Assembly (NCBI GenBank): GCA_003481005.1
Contig: QUKC01000008.1
Location: forward strand, 62,001 to 126,000
Direction: 5' to 3'
Length of the DNA: 64,000 nucleotides
DNA from: Firmicutes bacterium TM09-10
GTDB lineage: Bacteria > Bacillota > Clostridia > Lachnospirales > Lachnospiraceae
Each line of letters starts with the position of its first letter. Within the stretch, counting starts at the first letter, position 1. A program made the position numbers and the translations under genes. The notes under the pieces are model-generated. The model ran no database searches. It worked only from the letters and a program-made list of their open reading frames with translations, and was not told the DNA's origin. Positions 19,094 to 27,510 of this stretch are shown piece by piece.

Positions 19094-20493
19094 ACCAATA
19101 AAATCCCCAGTTTCTTGCTGGCATCATCGATTACCTTCAACAGCTCTTCATCGGTCAGAACGGTAACACGGCCGCTTTCGTATTCGGCGTCCACCCATTT
19201 CTTGACCTCGTGAACCAGCTCGCAGTTTTTATCCAGCTTCTTTTCCTCCGGCAGATGGAAGTAAGTATTGATCCAGTGTGCGATTCCTGCAAGGCCGGAG
19301 GTGTTCGATACGGCGCACAGAACCGGACGGTTTAAAAACTTTTCTGTATCAAAAATGTTGTAAATCTCTTCGTTTTTCAGCAGACCGTCTGCATGGATAC
19401 CCGCTCTTGTGACATTGAAGTTCTTACCGACAAACGGCGTCCTGGGCGGGATGTGGTAGCCGATTTCTTTTTCGTAGTATTCTGCCAGCTCGGTGATCAC
19501 CCTGGTGTCCATGCCGTTTAACGTGCCGCGCAGCTGTGCATATTCAAATACCATCGCTTCCAGAGGCGTATTACCGGTACGCTCGCCGATACCGAACAGC
19601 GAGGTGTTGACACCGGAGCAGCCATACAGCCATGCCGTCGAGGAATTGACAACTGCCTTATAGAAATCGTTGTGTCCGTGCCATTCCAACAGCTCGTGGG
19701 GAACACCCGCGTGCGTGTGCAGCGCATAGATAATTCCCTGTACGCTTCTCGGGATAACGGCACCCGGATAGTTGACGCCGTAGCCCATCGTATCGCAGGC
19801 GCGGATTTTGATCGGAATCTGATATTCCTTCATCAGCTTCATCAGCTCCAGGCAAAACGGAACAACATATCCGTAAATATCGGCCCGCGTGATATCCTCC
19901 AGATGGCATCTGGGACTGATTCCCTCTTCCAGGCACTCCTTGATGACGCTCAGGTAATGCTCCATTGCCTGTTTGCGGGTCATTTTCAATTTCATGAAAA
20001 TGTGATAATCGGAACAGCTGACCAGAATACCGGTTTCCTTCATGCCGATCTCTTTCACCAGCTTGAAGTCCTCCTTGCTCGCGCGAATCCAGCTGGTAAT
20101 TTCGGGAAATTTATATCCTTTTTCCAGACATTTGTACACTGCATCCCGATCTTTTTTACTGTAAAGGAAAAATTCGCTGGCGCGGATCAGACCATTTTCT
20201 CCGCCCAGTCGGTGCAGATAGTCATAAATCGTTACAATCTGCTCGGTGGAATAAGGGGCGCGTGACTGCTGACCGTCACGGAACGTCGTATCGGTAATCC
20301 AGATGTCCTTTGGCATATCGTGCGGAACGGTACGGTCATTGAACGGAATCTTCGGAATTTCCGAATAAGGGAACATATTCCGGAAAACATTCGGCTTCTT
20401 CACGTCATCCAGAATGTACATATGCTCTTCGATCTCGAGCAGGTTCTTGTTCTCATTCATGGTGACCGGACGATTGGTAAATGTATTGTTCAT
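19090..20493 (-). CDS. Re-type citrate synthase / homocitrate synthase-like enzyme
   Basis: An HMG-CoA-lyase-like TIM-barrel condensing enzyme of 467 residues. DTTFRDGQQSR is the metal- and acid-binding motif and LEWHGHNDFYKA carries the conserved HxH metal ligands. The sequence follows the group typified by the Clostridium kluyveri Re-citrate synthase, and its neighbour icd favours citrate over homocitrate or isopropylmalate. The start at 20493 has AGGAGAAGG ahead of it. An in-frame ATG at 20568 is excluded because it lies within the -10 box. The product assignment rests on family memory and context and needs alignment. Confidence 0.85.
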   Translation of the reverse strand: MNNTFTNRPVTMNENKNLLEIEEHMYILDDVKKPNVFRNMFPYSEIPKIPFNDRTVPHDMPKDIWITDTTFRDGQQSRAPYSTEQIVTIYDYLHRLGGENGLIRASEFFLYSKKDRDAVYKCLEKGYKFPEITSWIRASKEDFKLVKEIGMKETGILVSCSDYHIFMKLKMTRKQAMEHYLSVIKECLEEGISPRCHLEDITRADIYGYVVPFCLELMKLMKEYQIPIKIRACDTMGYGVNYPGAVIPRSVQGIIYALHTHAGVPHELLEWHGHNDFYKAVVNSSTAWLYGCSGVNTSLFGIGERTGNTPLEAMVFEYAQLRGTLNGMDTRVITELAEYYEKEIGYHIPPRTPFVGKNFNVTRAGIHADGLLKNEEIYNIFDTEKFLNRPVLCAVSNTSGLAGIAHWINTYFHLPEEKKLDKNCELVHEVKKWVDAEYESGRVTVLTDEELLKVIDDASKKLGILLV

Positions 20494-20557
20494 GATGCCT
20501 TCTCCTTCGTTTGCTCGCCGCTTTCTTCCAAGCAGTGTGTTCTGTAATTCAGGTATC

Positions 20558-20586
20558 ATTGTATACAATCATCCAATTTTTGTCAA
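20558..20586 (-). promoter_or_regulatory. Promoter of citrate synthase-gntR-icd operon with overlapping palindromic operator
   Basis: Minus-strand TTGACA (20581-20586) and TACAAT (20558-20563) have a 17-bp spacer. A perfect 12-bp palindrome, ATTGTATACAAT (20558-20569), covers the -10 box. Its form fits a GntR/FCD operator, and a GntR gene is the second gene of the operon. Confidence 0.8.
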
Positions 20587-20605
20587 TCCTTCTGAAACAA
20601 AAAAT

Positions 20606-21523
20606 TTATCCCTTTAACGCTCTGCCTACATGAAGCATTCCCCAGCCCTGCATCCCCCAGTTTTCTCCCAGATCCTGCGCATGGTATAGCAACCGTTCCC
20701 GTATCTGTTCGTTTGTCAGATGCGGCTCCTTTTCCCACAAAAGTGCTGCTGCCGCGCTGACTGCCGGAACCGCCATTGAGGTCCCATTCTTTGCTGTATA
20801 CGGATGATTTACCGAGCAGAAATGATTTTTCCGATACCAGGCATTACAGGAAACAATGCCGCTTCCCGGTGCCACCAAATCCGGTTTTTTCACTCTGCCG
20901 TTTGCAGGCCCTCTCCCGGAATAAGCGGCACAGGCATTTTTGTGTCCAAGGGTCTGCCTTCCGTCATGGCACCCGACCGATATGACGTGCGCCTGCAGCC
21001 CCATCGCAGAGACAGAATCCGGGGCAGGTCCGTTGTTTCCGGCAGCCACTGCGACGAACAGCCCTGCATTCCATGCTTTTGCAATCCAAGAAAGCAGCTC
21101 CTGCTCGAGCGCAGCTTCCCGGATCGAGCCGATCCCGACGGAAATATTCAAAATTCTCGTATGATAAATCCGGCGTGTGTCCAGCACATACCGGATGCCT
21201 TCTATCATGGCGGCAACGTTTCCGTCCCCACGTTCGTCCAGCACCTTGCATACTACCAGACGGCAGCCTGGCGCAATTCCGGCATACAGACCGTTGGAAC
21301 ATTTCCCGTTTCCACACAGGCAGCCTGCCACATGGGTTCCATGCCCGCTGTCGTCATACGGTTGCTTCTGTCCGCCGACAAAGTCTGCAAACCCTGCGAT
21401 TCTCCCGGAAAGATCCGGATGCAGCGCGATCCCGGTGTCCAGCACCGCTGCCGTCACACCTTTTCCGGAAAGCCCGTTTACCTCTGCCGCGGTCGCGTGG
21501 ACAACTCTCTTTACCCTGTTCAA
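20606..21523 (-). CDS. Intracellular subtilisin-like serine protease (S8)
   Basis: A 305-residue S8 peptidase with the full catalytic triad: D29 in AVLDTGI, H61 in SGHGTHVAG and S249 in NGTSMAVP. The oxyanion region is AVAAGNNGPAPDS. There is no signal peptide and no long propeptide, so it probably works in the cytoplasm, like Bacillus intracellular serine protease. It could act in growth or in sporulation. It stands alone on the minus strand, back to back with the cysteine-rich gene cassette, with a family B repeat between them. Confidence 0.94.
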   Translation of the reverse strand: MNRVKRVVHATAAEVNGLSGKGVTAAVLDTGIALHPDLSGRIAGFADFVGGQKQPYDDSGHGTHVAGCLCGNGKCSNGLYAGIAPGCRLVVCKVLDERGDGNVAAMIEGIRYVLDTRRIYHTRILNISVGIGSIREAALEQELLSWIAKAWNAGLFVAVAAGNNGPAPDSVSAMGLQAHVISVGCHDGRQTLGHKNACAAYSGRGPANGRVKKPDLVAPGSGIVSCNAWYRKNHFCSVNHPYTAKNGTSMAVPAVSAAAALLWEKEPHLTNEQIRERLLYHAQDLGENWGMQGWGMLHVGRALKG

Positions 21524-21600
21524 GGCATACGCATCCTTTTTCTTTTAGGATATGGAAGGATGGGGGAAGAGGTGTGCTGCATTTTATGGAAGACAGTAAA

Positions 21601-21732
21601 AAAGAATCCTGCAAAGCAGGATTCTCCGCCTGCGGCGGGTCGCGTAAGCGACATTCTACCATTCCGCCGCAGTGCGATCCTCGCGGAGCGTTTATTATCG
21701 TATGGAAACGAAGTTTCCTATACGATAATAAA
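21601..21732 (+). repeat. Family B composite hairpin repeat, copy 1
   Basis: Three hairpins in a row. H1 is AGAATCCTGC aaa GCAGGATTCT. H2 is CTGCGGCGG...CCGCCGCAG enclosing a nested GTCGCgtaaGCGAC. H3 is TATCGTATGGAAAC gaa GTTTCCTATACGATA with a one-base bulge. It occupies the middle of the 346-bp gap between the subtilisin gene and the cysteine-rich gene. About 93 percent identical by eye to the reverse of copy 4. It is not a gene. Confidence 0.9.
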
Positions 21733-21869
21733 GCCGGCCTGCTCGCCGGGCTCCAGTGTACTCGCAAATGATAGGAAAAGTGTTTCAAAAAATTTCCTTC
21801 CACCGAGAAACCTGGACAAACATGCAGTCATATCTTAAACCATAACTATCCATTCGGAGGCTCATAACC

Positions 21870-22145
21870 ATGAGTGATTTATCAGCTACCAACTGCGGAT
21901 GCGGCAATACCTGTCAGAACGGCGGTCTTTTCGGCGGCAACAGTTGCTGCCTCATTCTGATTCTGCTGTTATGCTGCGGCAACAACGGACTCGGCGCAAA
22001 CAACGGCTGTGGCTGTAACGACGGCTGCAACAACGGCTGTAATTCCCTGATCTGGATTCTGCTGCTTCTGGCTTGCTGCGGCAACGGCTGCAGCGGAATC
22101 GGCACGAATAACGGCTGCGGATGCAATAATGGCTGTGGATGCTGA
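21870..22145 (+). CDS. Cysteine/glycine/asparagine-rich tandem-repeat small protein
   Basis: A 91-residue protein with 18 cysteines. After a 24-residue lead come two 33-residue repeats (25-57 and 59-91). Each has a hydrophobic run (CLILILLLCC or LIWILLLLACC) followed by a GCGCN/NGC-rich tail. GGAGG lies 9 nt before the ATG. It resembles the small proteins often labelled chorion-class high-cysteine protein in Lachnospiraceae. Spore-coat cross-linking, membrane association or metal binding are all possible, and none is shown. It heads a plus-strand cassette with two unknown genes. Confidence 0.8.
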   Translation: MSDLSATNCGCGNTCQNGGLFGGNSCCLILILLLCCGNNGLGANNGCGCNDGCNNGCNSLIWILLLLACCGNGCSGIGTNNGCGCNNGCGC

Positions 22146-22171
22146 TTCCATAGGTATCTGAGCGCATCTGG

Positions 22172-22219
22172 CTCCCATCCCAAAGGGCATTGCTTCCTCC
22201 GGGGGTAATGCCCCTTCGC
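22172..22219 (+). terminator. Hairpin after the cysteine-rich gene
   Basis: AAGGGCATT and AATGCCCCTT form a stem around a C/G-rich loop. It has no strong T-run behind it, so it may be a weak terminator or an RNA-processing structure that separates expression of the first gene from the next two. Confidence 0.4.
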
Positions 22220-22343
22220 GATGCAAACGATTTTTCGAGTCCCACAGACGATCTCTGACAGACTGGCAAAAGCAATTCCTTGTTGTCCTATTCTATCTAA
22301 CTGTTTCATAGAAATAGAATAAACACCGGAAGGAAGCTTTTTA

Positions 22344-22862
22344 ATGAACGTCTGTGAAAACGAAGCTGTCATCGCCTTTGATACGCTCTATACACAAAAC
22401 CATATCCAGATTTTAAAAATCCTGCTGCCATATTTTGACCCATATGGTCAAAGCCATCTCGCGGTCTGGATCAAATATCTGGAGCTGCGCTACACCCTGG
22501 AATATGTTTCCAGGCATCCGTCCCCTCCATACAAAAATCAAACCTCCGGCACATCCTCGCCGGACTTTGCCGTGTTGTTTGAGCAGATCAAAAACTTTTG
22601 TTCTCCCCGGGAAAAAGCACTGTTTGGAGAACTTCTCAACCTGCAGAAAAATCTCGAGTTGTTCAAGGAAATGAAAGGGATGATGCAGCTGTTCGAAACG
22701 TTGAGGGAAAGTGCGCCCGACGCAGACGCCGATACTGCGGCAAATACAGACTGCTCCGGCACGAATCCGGCTGCCGGCAATTTCGATCCGATGACATTTT
22801 TAAAGGGCATGCTCTCGCCTGAACAGCAGGAGATGTTCGAGGCATTTCGCGATGGGCTCTAA
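22344..22862 (+). CDS. Hypothetical helical protein, second gene of cysteine-rich cassette
   Basis: A 172-residue soluble protein with no signal peptide or membrane segment. It is mainly helical (HIQILKILLPYFDPYGQ, LLNLQKNLELFKEMKGMMQL), with a Ser/Pro/Thr-rich loop in the middle and a Ala/Asp-rich linker before a conserved-looking tail, FLKGMLSPEQQEMFEAF. GGAAGGA precedes the ATG. The tail is similar in style to the end of the next gene product (TPEEQLKMNQIV), so the two may be distant relatives. I do not recognise a family. Confidence 0.7.
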   Translation: MNVCENEAVIAFDTLYTQNHIQILKILLPYFDPYGQSHLAVWIKYLELRYTLEYVSRHPSPPYKNQTSGTSSPDFAVLFEQIKNFCSPREKALFGELLNLQKNLELFKEMKGMMQLFETLRESAPDADADTAANTDCSGTNPAAGNFDPMTFLKGMLSPEQQEMFEAFRDGL

Positions 22863-22904
22863 ATGCCGCTTTTTCCAAAAAATATTTTCAAAACGGAGGG
22901 TTTT

Positions 22905-23228
22905 ATGACCAGTCAACGAAACAGCAATACAAACACCATCCCGGAACCAAACTGGATGAAGGAAGAATGCGTCCAGAGCATTCCCAAAGAAAAGCTGCAA
23001 TTTTTACAAAAACTCGTCTTTGAAAGCAGCTCGCTTTCACAAAAAGAACTGCTGCCGTTTCTGATGGCGCTGGCACAGAAAAGCTATGAAGCATCCATCA
23101 GTTTTTCCGACACAGAAATTTCTTCCATCCTCACGGCGATCCGCAAATATGCCACACCGGAGGAACAGCTGAAAATGAATCAGATCGTCCGCCTGATGGC
23201 AAAGAAAATGCCCGGAAAGAGGGAGTAA
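22905..23228 (+). CDS. Hypothetical helical protein, third gene of cysteine-rich cassette
   Basis: A 107-residue helical protein without signal or membrane segment. The ATG at 22905 follows GGAGGG by 4 nt; an upstream in-frame ATG at 22863 lacks a site. The sequence has leucine-rich helices (LQFLQKLVFESSSL, LLPFLMALAQKSYEAS) and ends in a basic tail. It lies 43 bp after the previous gene and is probably co-transcribed. Function unknown; it shares its compact helix-bundle look and TPEEQ motif with its neighbour. Confidence 0.7.
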   Translation: MTSQRNSNTNTIPEPNWMKEECVQSIPKEKLQFLQKLVFESSSLSQKELLPFLMALAQKSYEASISFSDTEISSILTAIRKYATPEEQLKMNQIVRLMAKKMPGKRE

Positions 23229-23305
23229 AGCTCCCGCCTTCCGGGCGTTTTCAAGAAACCTTCCGGGTGTTAAACTTTTCAGCTATGGAAACCTTCTGTG
23301 ATCCG

Positions 23306-24010
23306 TCAGTCCCCTGAGCTTTCTGCAGTTTCCGTTTCGCCAGCCGTCCCGGCATTCTCACCTTCTGCGTCCGCACTTTCTGTCTCGCCATCTGCGCTTT
23401 CCAGTGTCTTAGCCGCAGCCGTTTCCTCTATAGCGTCAGTTGATGCCGTCTCGTCTGCAGAATCCGCTGTCTCCGTTTCAGTCTCCGTCTCGTCGATGAA
23501 ATCCTCCGGATCCTTATCGAAATCCGTCACGATATTGCTGGAAACGAGGTAAACATTGTCGTCGCCTTCCACTTTGATGTAATACTCAGAAAGCAGATCG
23601 CTCTTATTTCCGGCATAAATCACAACCTGCGTTCCGTCGGAAAGGACTGCCGTGATCGTCCGGAAAGGCTCCTCCAGTCCGTACTGGGAAAGATCCTCCG
23701 GCGCTTCCACAACGGTTTCCGTCGTCGTGATGTTGGCGATTTCATTCAACAGCGTGTTAACTGTCGATTCCTTAATGGTTTCATCCGGCAGGCTGTTCTC
23801 CGTCCAGACGTCGTCTGATTTCACCAGATGAACCTCGTGGTCGCCGGAAAGGATCAGCTCCGTCACATCATCCTTATTGAAGTTGGTAACGTCAACGGAA
23901 ACGGTTTCTTCCTCCGTTTCAAACGTATGATTCCGGATGATAAAATATCCGCCGACGCAGACGATACATAATACAAGTAAAATCAAAATTTGAATTTTCT
24001 GCTTTTTCAT
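23306..24010 (-). CDS. DUF4340 membrane-anchored protein of a GldG-type ABC transporter
   Basis: A 234-residue protein with one N-terminal membrane anchor (residues about 6-26), then a DUF4340-like extracytoplasmic domain (about 40-175). A very acidic Glu/Thr/Ala/Ser-rich tail of about 60 residues follows and is probably disordered. Its ATG directly follows the stop of the GldG-type permease gene. DUF4340 genes regularly accompany GldG-like transporters. The molecular role of DUF4340 is not established, and the tail is unusually long and repetitive. Confidence 0.85.
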   Translation of the reverse strand: MKKQKIQILILLVLCIVCVGGYFIIRNHTFETEEETVSVDVTNFNKDDVTELILSGDHEVHLVKSDDVWTENSLPDETIKESTVNTLLNEIANITTTETVVEAPEDLSQYGLEEPFRTITAVLSDGTQVVIYAGNKSDLLSEYYIKVEGDDNVYLVSSNIVTDFDKDPEDFIDETETETETADSADETASTDAIEETAAAKTLESADGETESADAEGENAGTAGETETAESSGD

Positions 24011-26131
24011 TTATCTCTTTCTCCTTCTGATCCAGATGATAATACCGGCTGCCAGCAGACCGATAGGAAGGATGCCCATCAGGAGGATTCCATAGCGGAC
24101 AGCAGATGCCGTAGGCACGGTCGCATAGGTGGACGCCATTGATTTGGTCGGAATGGAAATACTCTCGCTCTCTCCTGCCATCGTGCTGATCGCGTTGGTG
24201 AACAGCGTCAGGTTGTTATCCATCGTGTACTGGTTTGCCGACTCTGTGAACAGATAGGACGAGCTGTATAAAATCAGCTGTGCTTCTTCGCCGGAAGCAA
24301 GTGTTTTCACCGCTTTTACGCCGACAGTAAATGGTCCCTGCGCATCGTCCTCTGTTTTCTTAACGTCGGAGGACTGATTTAAATCGGTCTTGCTGTACGC
24401 CTTCTCCGAGGTTGTCAAAAGAGTGGTCAGCGTAACGCCATCCTTCTCCTTCGTCAGAATCGGCTGGGCATACGGCATCATGATATAATCATAGCTCTTT
24501 CCGTAAACGCCGTTCGTCAGGCTGTCGGAGGAAACGTTCGGCAGCAGATAGATCGGATTCTGATACATTCTCGCATTATCCTGCTCCACGATCAGACCGT
24601 TCCCGATGGAAAGTCCGAACTCGGAAAGCACCTTTGTCAGGTTCGGCATCTCCTCAGAGAAGCAATCGATATAAGAGGTGGAAATCAGAACCTTTCCGCC
24701 GTTGTTTAAGTATGCAATCAGCTTATCGGCATCCTCTGCATTTAAGTCGTTTGTAGGGGAAAGGATCAGGACACCATTTGCATCGTCCGGAACACTGTCT
24801 TCTGTCAAAAGTGTCAGCTCCGCAAGATCGACATTTTCCTTTTTCACGCCGTCCTCAAACGAGCTGTCCAGGCTGGCTTCTCCGTGACCGTTTAATTCAT
24901 AAACAACGGAGGTGGAATCGCTCGTCACATAGGCGATCGCGCTTGTCAGCTGTCCTTCTGCATCGTAGCCGCTGACAGAGCTGGAATAGTTGCTGTAGTC
25001 ATAGTCATATTCGTAAATATTATTGTAATTGATTACCTTAAATCGCTGTGCGGATTCCACGATCATGGAGTTTACGGAAATGCTGTCGGTATAATCCTTA
25101 TAAAAATCAGGGGAAACGACAGGATCCTTGTAAACCAGTTTGATGTGATCGGAAAGCTCTGCATAGCTTTTCAGCGTCTGCTGCAGCGTTTCATCCTGGC
25201 TGTTTTCCGAATTGATGACATAAATCGTCACATCCTCAGACAGATTTTTGACGAGATTTTTCGTCGTCTGTGTCAGCGTATATAGCTTCTGGCTTGTTAC
25301 ATCAATCTTCGTATAGCGATCCGGCAGGGCGGAAAATCCGAGGTTTAAGAACACCGCAATCGCTACGACAAGGGCGATCATACCACTGCTGTAAGCGCCG
25401 ATCTGCAGCGTTTTTACCGAGACCTGATATCTTCTCTTCTGGATCGACTGAACCGTTAAGAATAAAAATACAATGATCAAAGTTACAAAATACAGGACGG
25501 ATTTCAGATTCAGCGTTCCCTCCACCATAGCGTCGAGACGGTCGGTGAAGTTGTAAGCATTTAAAATTTTTGTCAGCAGGTTGCCGGTTTGGGAAATCAG
25601 TCCGGTAATGGAGGACATCATGTAGCCTACAAATAAAAGGGCAAAGGAAAGCACCGCTGCGATGATCTGGCTTTCTGTGATGGAGGAAATGAACAGGCCA
25701 ATGGCAAGGCAGGTCAGACCAAACAGATAATAGGCCAGAAGCGCCGTGTAGCTTTCGCCCATCGGAACGGTTCCGTAGCGGCTTAAAATCAGCGGGAACA
25801 GCGCCATCACCGCAACCGGAAGGGTAAAGACGGTCGCCATCGCAAGGTATTTGCCTGCTACAATTCCTCCGATCGAAACCGGAGAAGTCAAAATCAGCTG
25901 ATCCGTTTTCTGCTTACGCTCCTCTGCCAGCATACGCATGGACAGAATCGGTGTCGATAACAGCAGCAAAAACAGGATACTGGAAAAGCTCTGTCCGACA
26001 TTGCTGTAGCCGGACAGCAGATTGATTGCAAAAAAGTAAAGTCCGGCAAGACAGATATGTGCTGCAATAAACAGCCAGCCGGTTACCGTCGTAAAGAATG
26101 TTTTTAATTCTCTTTTATAAATCGCTGTCAT
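24011..26131 (-). CDS. Fused ABC-2 permease + GldG-like auxiliary protein
   Basis: 706 residues made of two parts. Residues 1-240 form an ABC-2-type permease with about six membrane segments. A further segment near 250-275 leads into a GldG/ABC-transporter-auxiliary extracytoplasmic domain (about 280-660), and a final membrane helix is followed by RRRKR. The start overlaps the ATPase stop as ATGA. In Bacteroidota GldF and GldG belong to gliding machinery, but similar fusions in clostridia are not linked to gliding and the substrate is unknown. Confidence 0.88.
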   Translation of the reverse strand: MTAIYKRELKTFFTTVTGWLFIAAHICLAGLYFFAINLLSGYSNVGQSFSSILFLLLLSTPILSMRMLAEERKQKTDQLILTSPVSIGGIVAGKYLAMATVFTLPVAVMALFPLILSRYGTVPMGESYTALLAYYLFGLTCLAIGLFISSITESQIIAAVLSFALLFVGYMMSSITGLISQTGNLLTKILNAYNFTDRLDAMVEGTLNLKSVLYFVTLIIVFLFLTVQSIQKRRYQVSVKTLQIGAYSSGMIALVVAIAVFLNLGFSALPDRYTKIDVTSQKLYTLTQTTKNLVKNLSEDVTIYVINSENSQDETLQQTLKSYAELSDHIKLVYKDPVVSPDFYKDYTDSISVNSMIVESAQRFKVINYNNIYEYDYDYSNYSSSVSGYDAEGQLTSAIAYVTSDSTSVVYELNGHGEASLDSSFEDGVKKENVDLAELTLLTEDSVPDDANGVLILSPTNDLNAEDADKLIAYLNNGGKVLISTSYIDCFSEEMPNLTKVLSEFGLSIGNGLIVEQDNARMYQNPIYLLPNVSSDSLTNGVYGKSYDYIMMPYAQPILTKEKDGVTLTTLLTTSEKAYSKTDLNQSSDVKKTEDDAQGPFTVGVKAVKTLASGEEAQLILYSSSYLFTESANQYTMDNNLTLFTNAISTMAGESESISIPTKSMASTYATVPTASAVRYGILLMGILPIGLLAAGIIIWIRRRKR

Positions 26132-27078
26132 TGTTTCGTCTCCTCCTCGGGCTTATCGGTCAGCTGCAGGAAGATATCCTCCAGCGATCCCGTCTTTTTC
26201 TCCATGCCAAGCAGGGGCATCCGATTCTCTGCCAGCTCATAAAACAGCGGCTCGCGGATATCGCAGTCCGCCTTCTCCGAAACCTGTGCGAGCACGGTTC
26301 CATCTTCTGCTTCTGTCGTCGTAAAGCTTTCTACGCCGTCCAGATTTGACAAAAGCGTCTTTAACTGCGCTGCAGTTCCCTTTACGCAAAGCTCCAGCTC
26401 GCCTGCGCCCTTTAGCTTTGCCTGCAGTCCGTCCGGCGTATCGCTTGCAACCAGCTCACCCTTGGAAATAATCAGGATCTGGTCACACACTGCACTGACT
26501 TCGGACAGAATATGCGAACTCAAAATAACTGTATGGTCTTTTTTGAGACTGCGGATCAGCTCACGCATCTCGATCATCTGTCTCGGATCCAGACCGACAG
26601 TCGGCTCATCCAGAATAATCGTCTCAGGATCGCCGAGCACTGCCTGTGCCAGACCGACTCTTTGTTTATAACCTTTGGAAAGGTTGTTAATCAGACGCTT
26701 CCGGACATCCTCCAGCTGCGCGGTTTTGATCGCCTTTTCGATCTGCGCTGCTCTTTCCTTTCCCGGAATGCGCTTTAATTCTGCTGCAAATTTCAGATAT
26801 TCCTCAACGGTCATCTCACTGTACAGCGGCGGAATTTCCGGCAGATAACCGATATGTTCCTTTGCCTTTTCCGGCTCTTTGACGATGTCAAAGCCGTCCA
26901 CCTTTACGGTTCCGGCAGTCGGTGCCAGATATCCTGTAATCATATTCATGGTGGTCGATTTTCCGGCTCCGTTTGGTCCTAAGAATCCGTAGATCTGTCC
27001 TTCTTCAATCCGGACATTCAGATCCTTGACCGCATAGTGATCGCCATATTTTTTGACCAGATGCGAAATCTCAATCAT
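26128..27078 (-). CDS. ABC transporter ATP-binding protein (GldA-like)
   Basis: A 316-residue ABC ATPase with Walker A GPNGAGKSTT, signature LSKGYKQRVGLAQA and Walker B ETIILDEPTVGL, plus a C-terminal extension of about 90 residues common in ABC-2 exporters. A GGAGG site precedes the ATG. It is the first gene of a three-gene unit, ATPase, permease-GldG fusion and DUF4340 protein, with a 4-bp overlap and then direct abutment. Together they form one exporter or envelope-remodelling transporter. Confidence 0.92.
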   Translation of the reverse strand: MIEISHLVKKYGDHYAVKDLNVRIEEGQIYGFLGPNGAGKSTTMNMITGYLAPTAGTVKVDGFDIVKEPEKAKEHIGYLPEIPPLYSEMTVEEYLKFAAELKRIPGKERAAQIEKAIKTAQLEDVRKRLINNLSKGYKQRVGLAQAVLGDPETIILDEPTVGLDPRQMIEMRELIRSLKKDHTVILSSHILSEVSAVCDQILIISKGELVASDTPDGLQAKLKGAGELELCVKGTAAQLKTLLSNLDGVESFTTTEAEDGTVLAQVSEKADCDIREPLFYELAENRMPLLGMEKKTGSLEDIFLQLTDKPEEETKQ

Positions 27079-27249
27079 AATGAGATCCTCCCTTTCAAAT
27101 TTTACACTTTCTTAAGTTTATCGGAATTATGTGTTCATTTCAGGAGGATTCTGTGAGAAAAGTGTGTTTAAAAAATGGAAAAAATGTGTTCTGCGGGATA
27201 TTGATGCAGTGCAATCCCAATCCCGTCCAGAGGTCTTTTCTTTCCCATA

Positions 27250-27379
27250 AAAGAATGTGCCTTGGCACATTCTCGCGCCGAGGCGCGGTTGCTTTAGCAA
27301 CCATCTACCCCTGCGCCGAGTGCGCATCCTCGCGGAGCATTTTTATCGTATGGAAACGAAGTTTCCTATACGATAAAAC
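27250..27379 (+). repeat. Family B composite hairpin repeat, copy 2
   Basis: Same three-hairpin order as copy 1 but with different arm sequences. H1 is AGAATGTGCC tt GGCACATTCT and the nested hairpin is GGTTGCtttaGCAACC; H3 is the shared TATCGTATGG...CCTATACGATA arm pair. It lies in the 432-bp gap between the ABC transporter promoter region and leuS, and it is about 96 percent identical to the reverse of copy 3 on the other side of leuS. Confidence 0.9.
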
Positions 27380-27382
27380 AAA

Positions 27383-27429
27383 AATTCCCGACAGACATGA
27401 ATCCTTTTCATCCACATCTGTCGGGAATT
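27383..27429 (-). terminator. leuS terminator
   Basis: AATTCCCGACAGA pairs with TCTGTCGGGAATT; on the minus strand the stem is followed by TTTTGTTTT. It lies about 80 bp after the leuS stop and just before repeat copy 2. Confidence 0.85.
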
Positions 27430-27510
27430 CTATTATTAACACAACCGATCTGTGCAACGCACATCTGCTATTTTTCAGCAGTGCCTGTCTGCTTCAGCAG
27501 GCAATCGCGG

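Noticed and set aside
20494..20568. Longer N-terminus of the citrate synthase-like protein from an ATG at 20568
   Set aside because: That codon lies in the -10 box of the operon promoter, upstream of the transcription start, and has no ribosome binding site.
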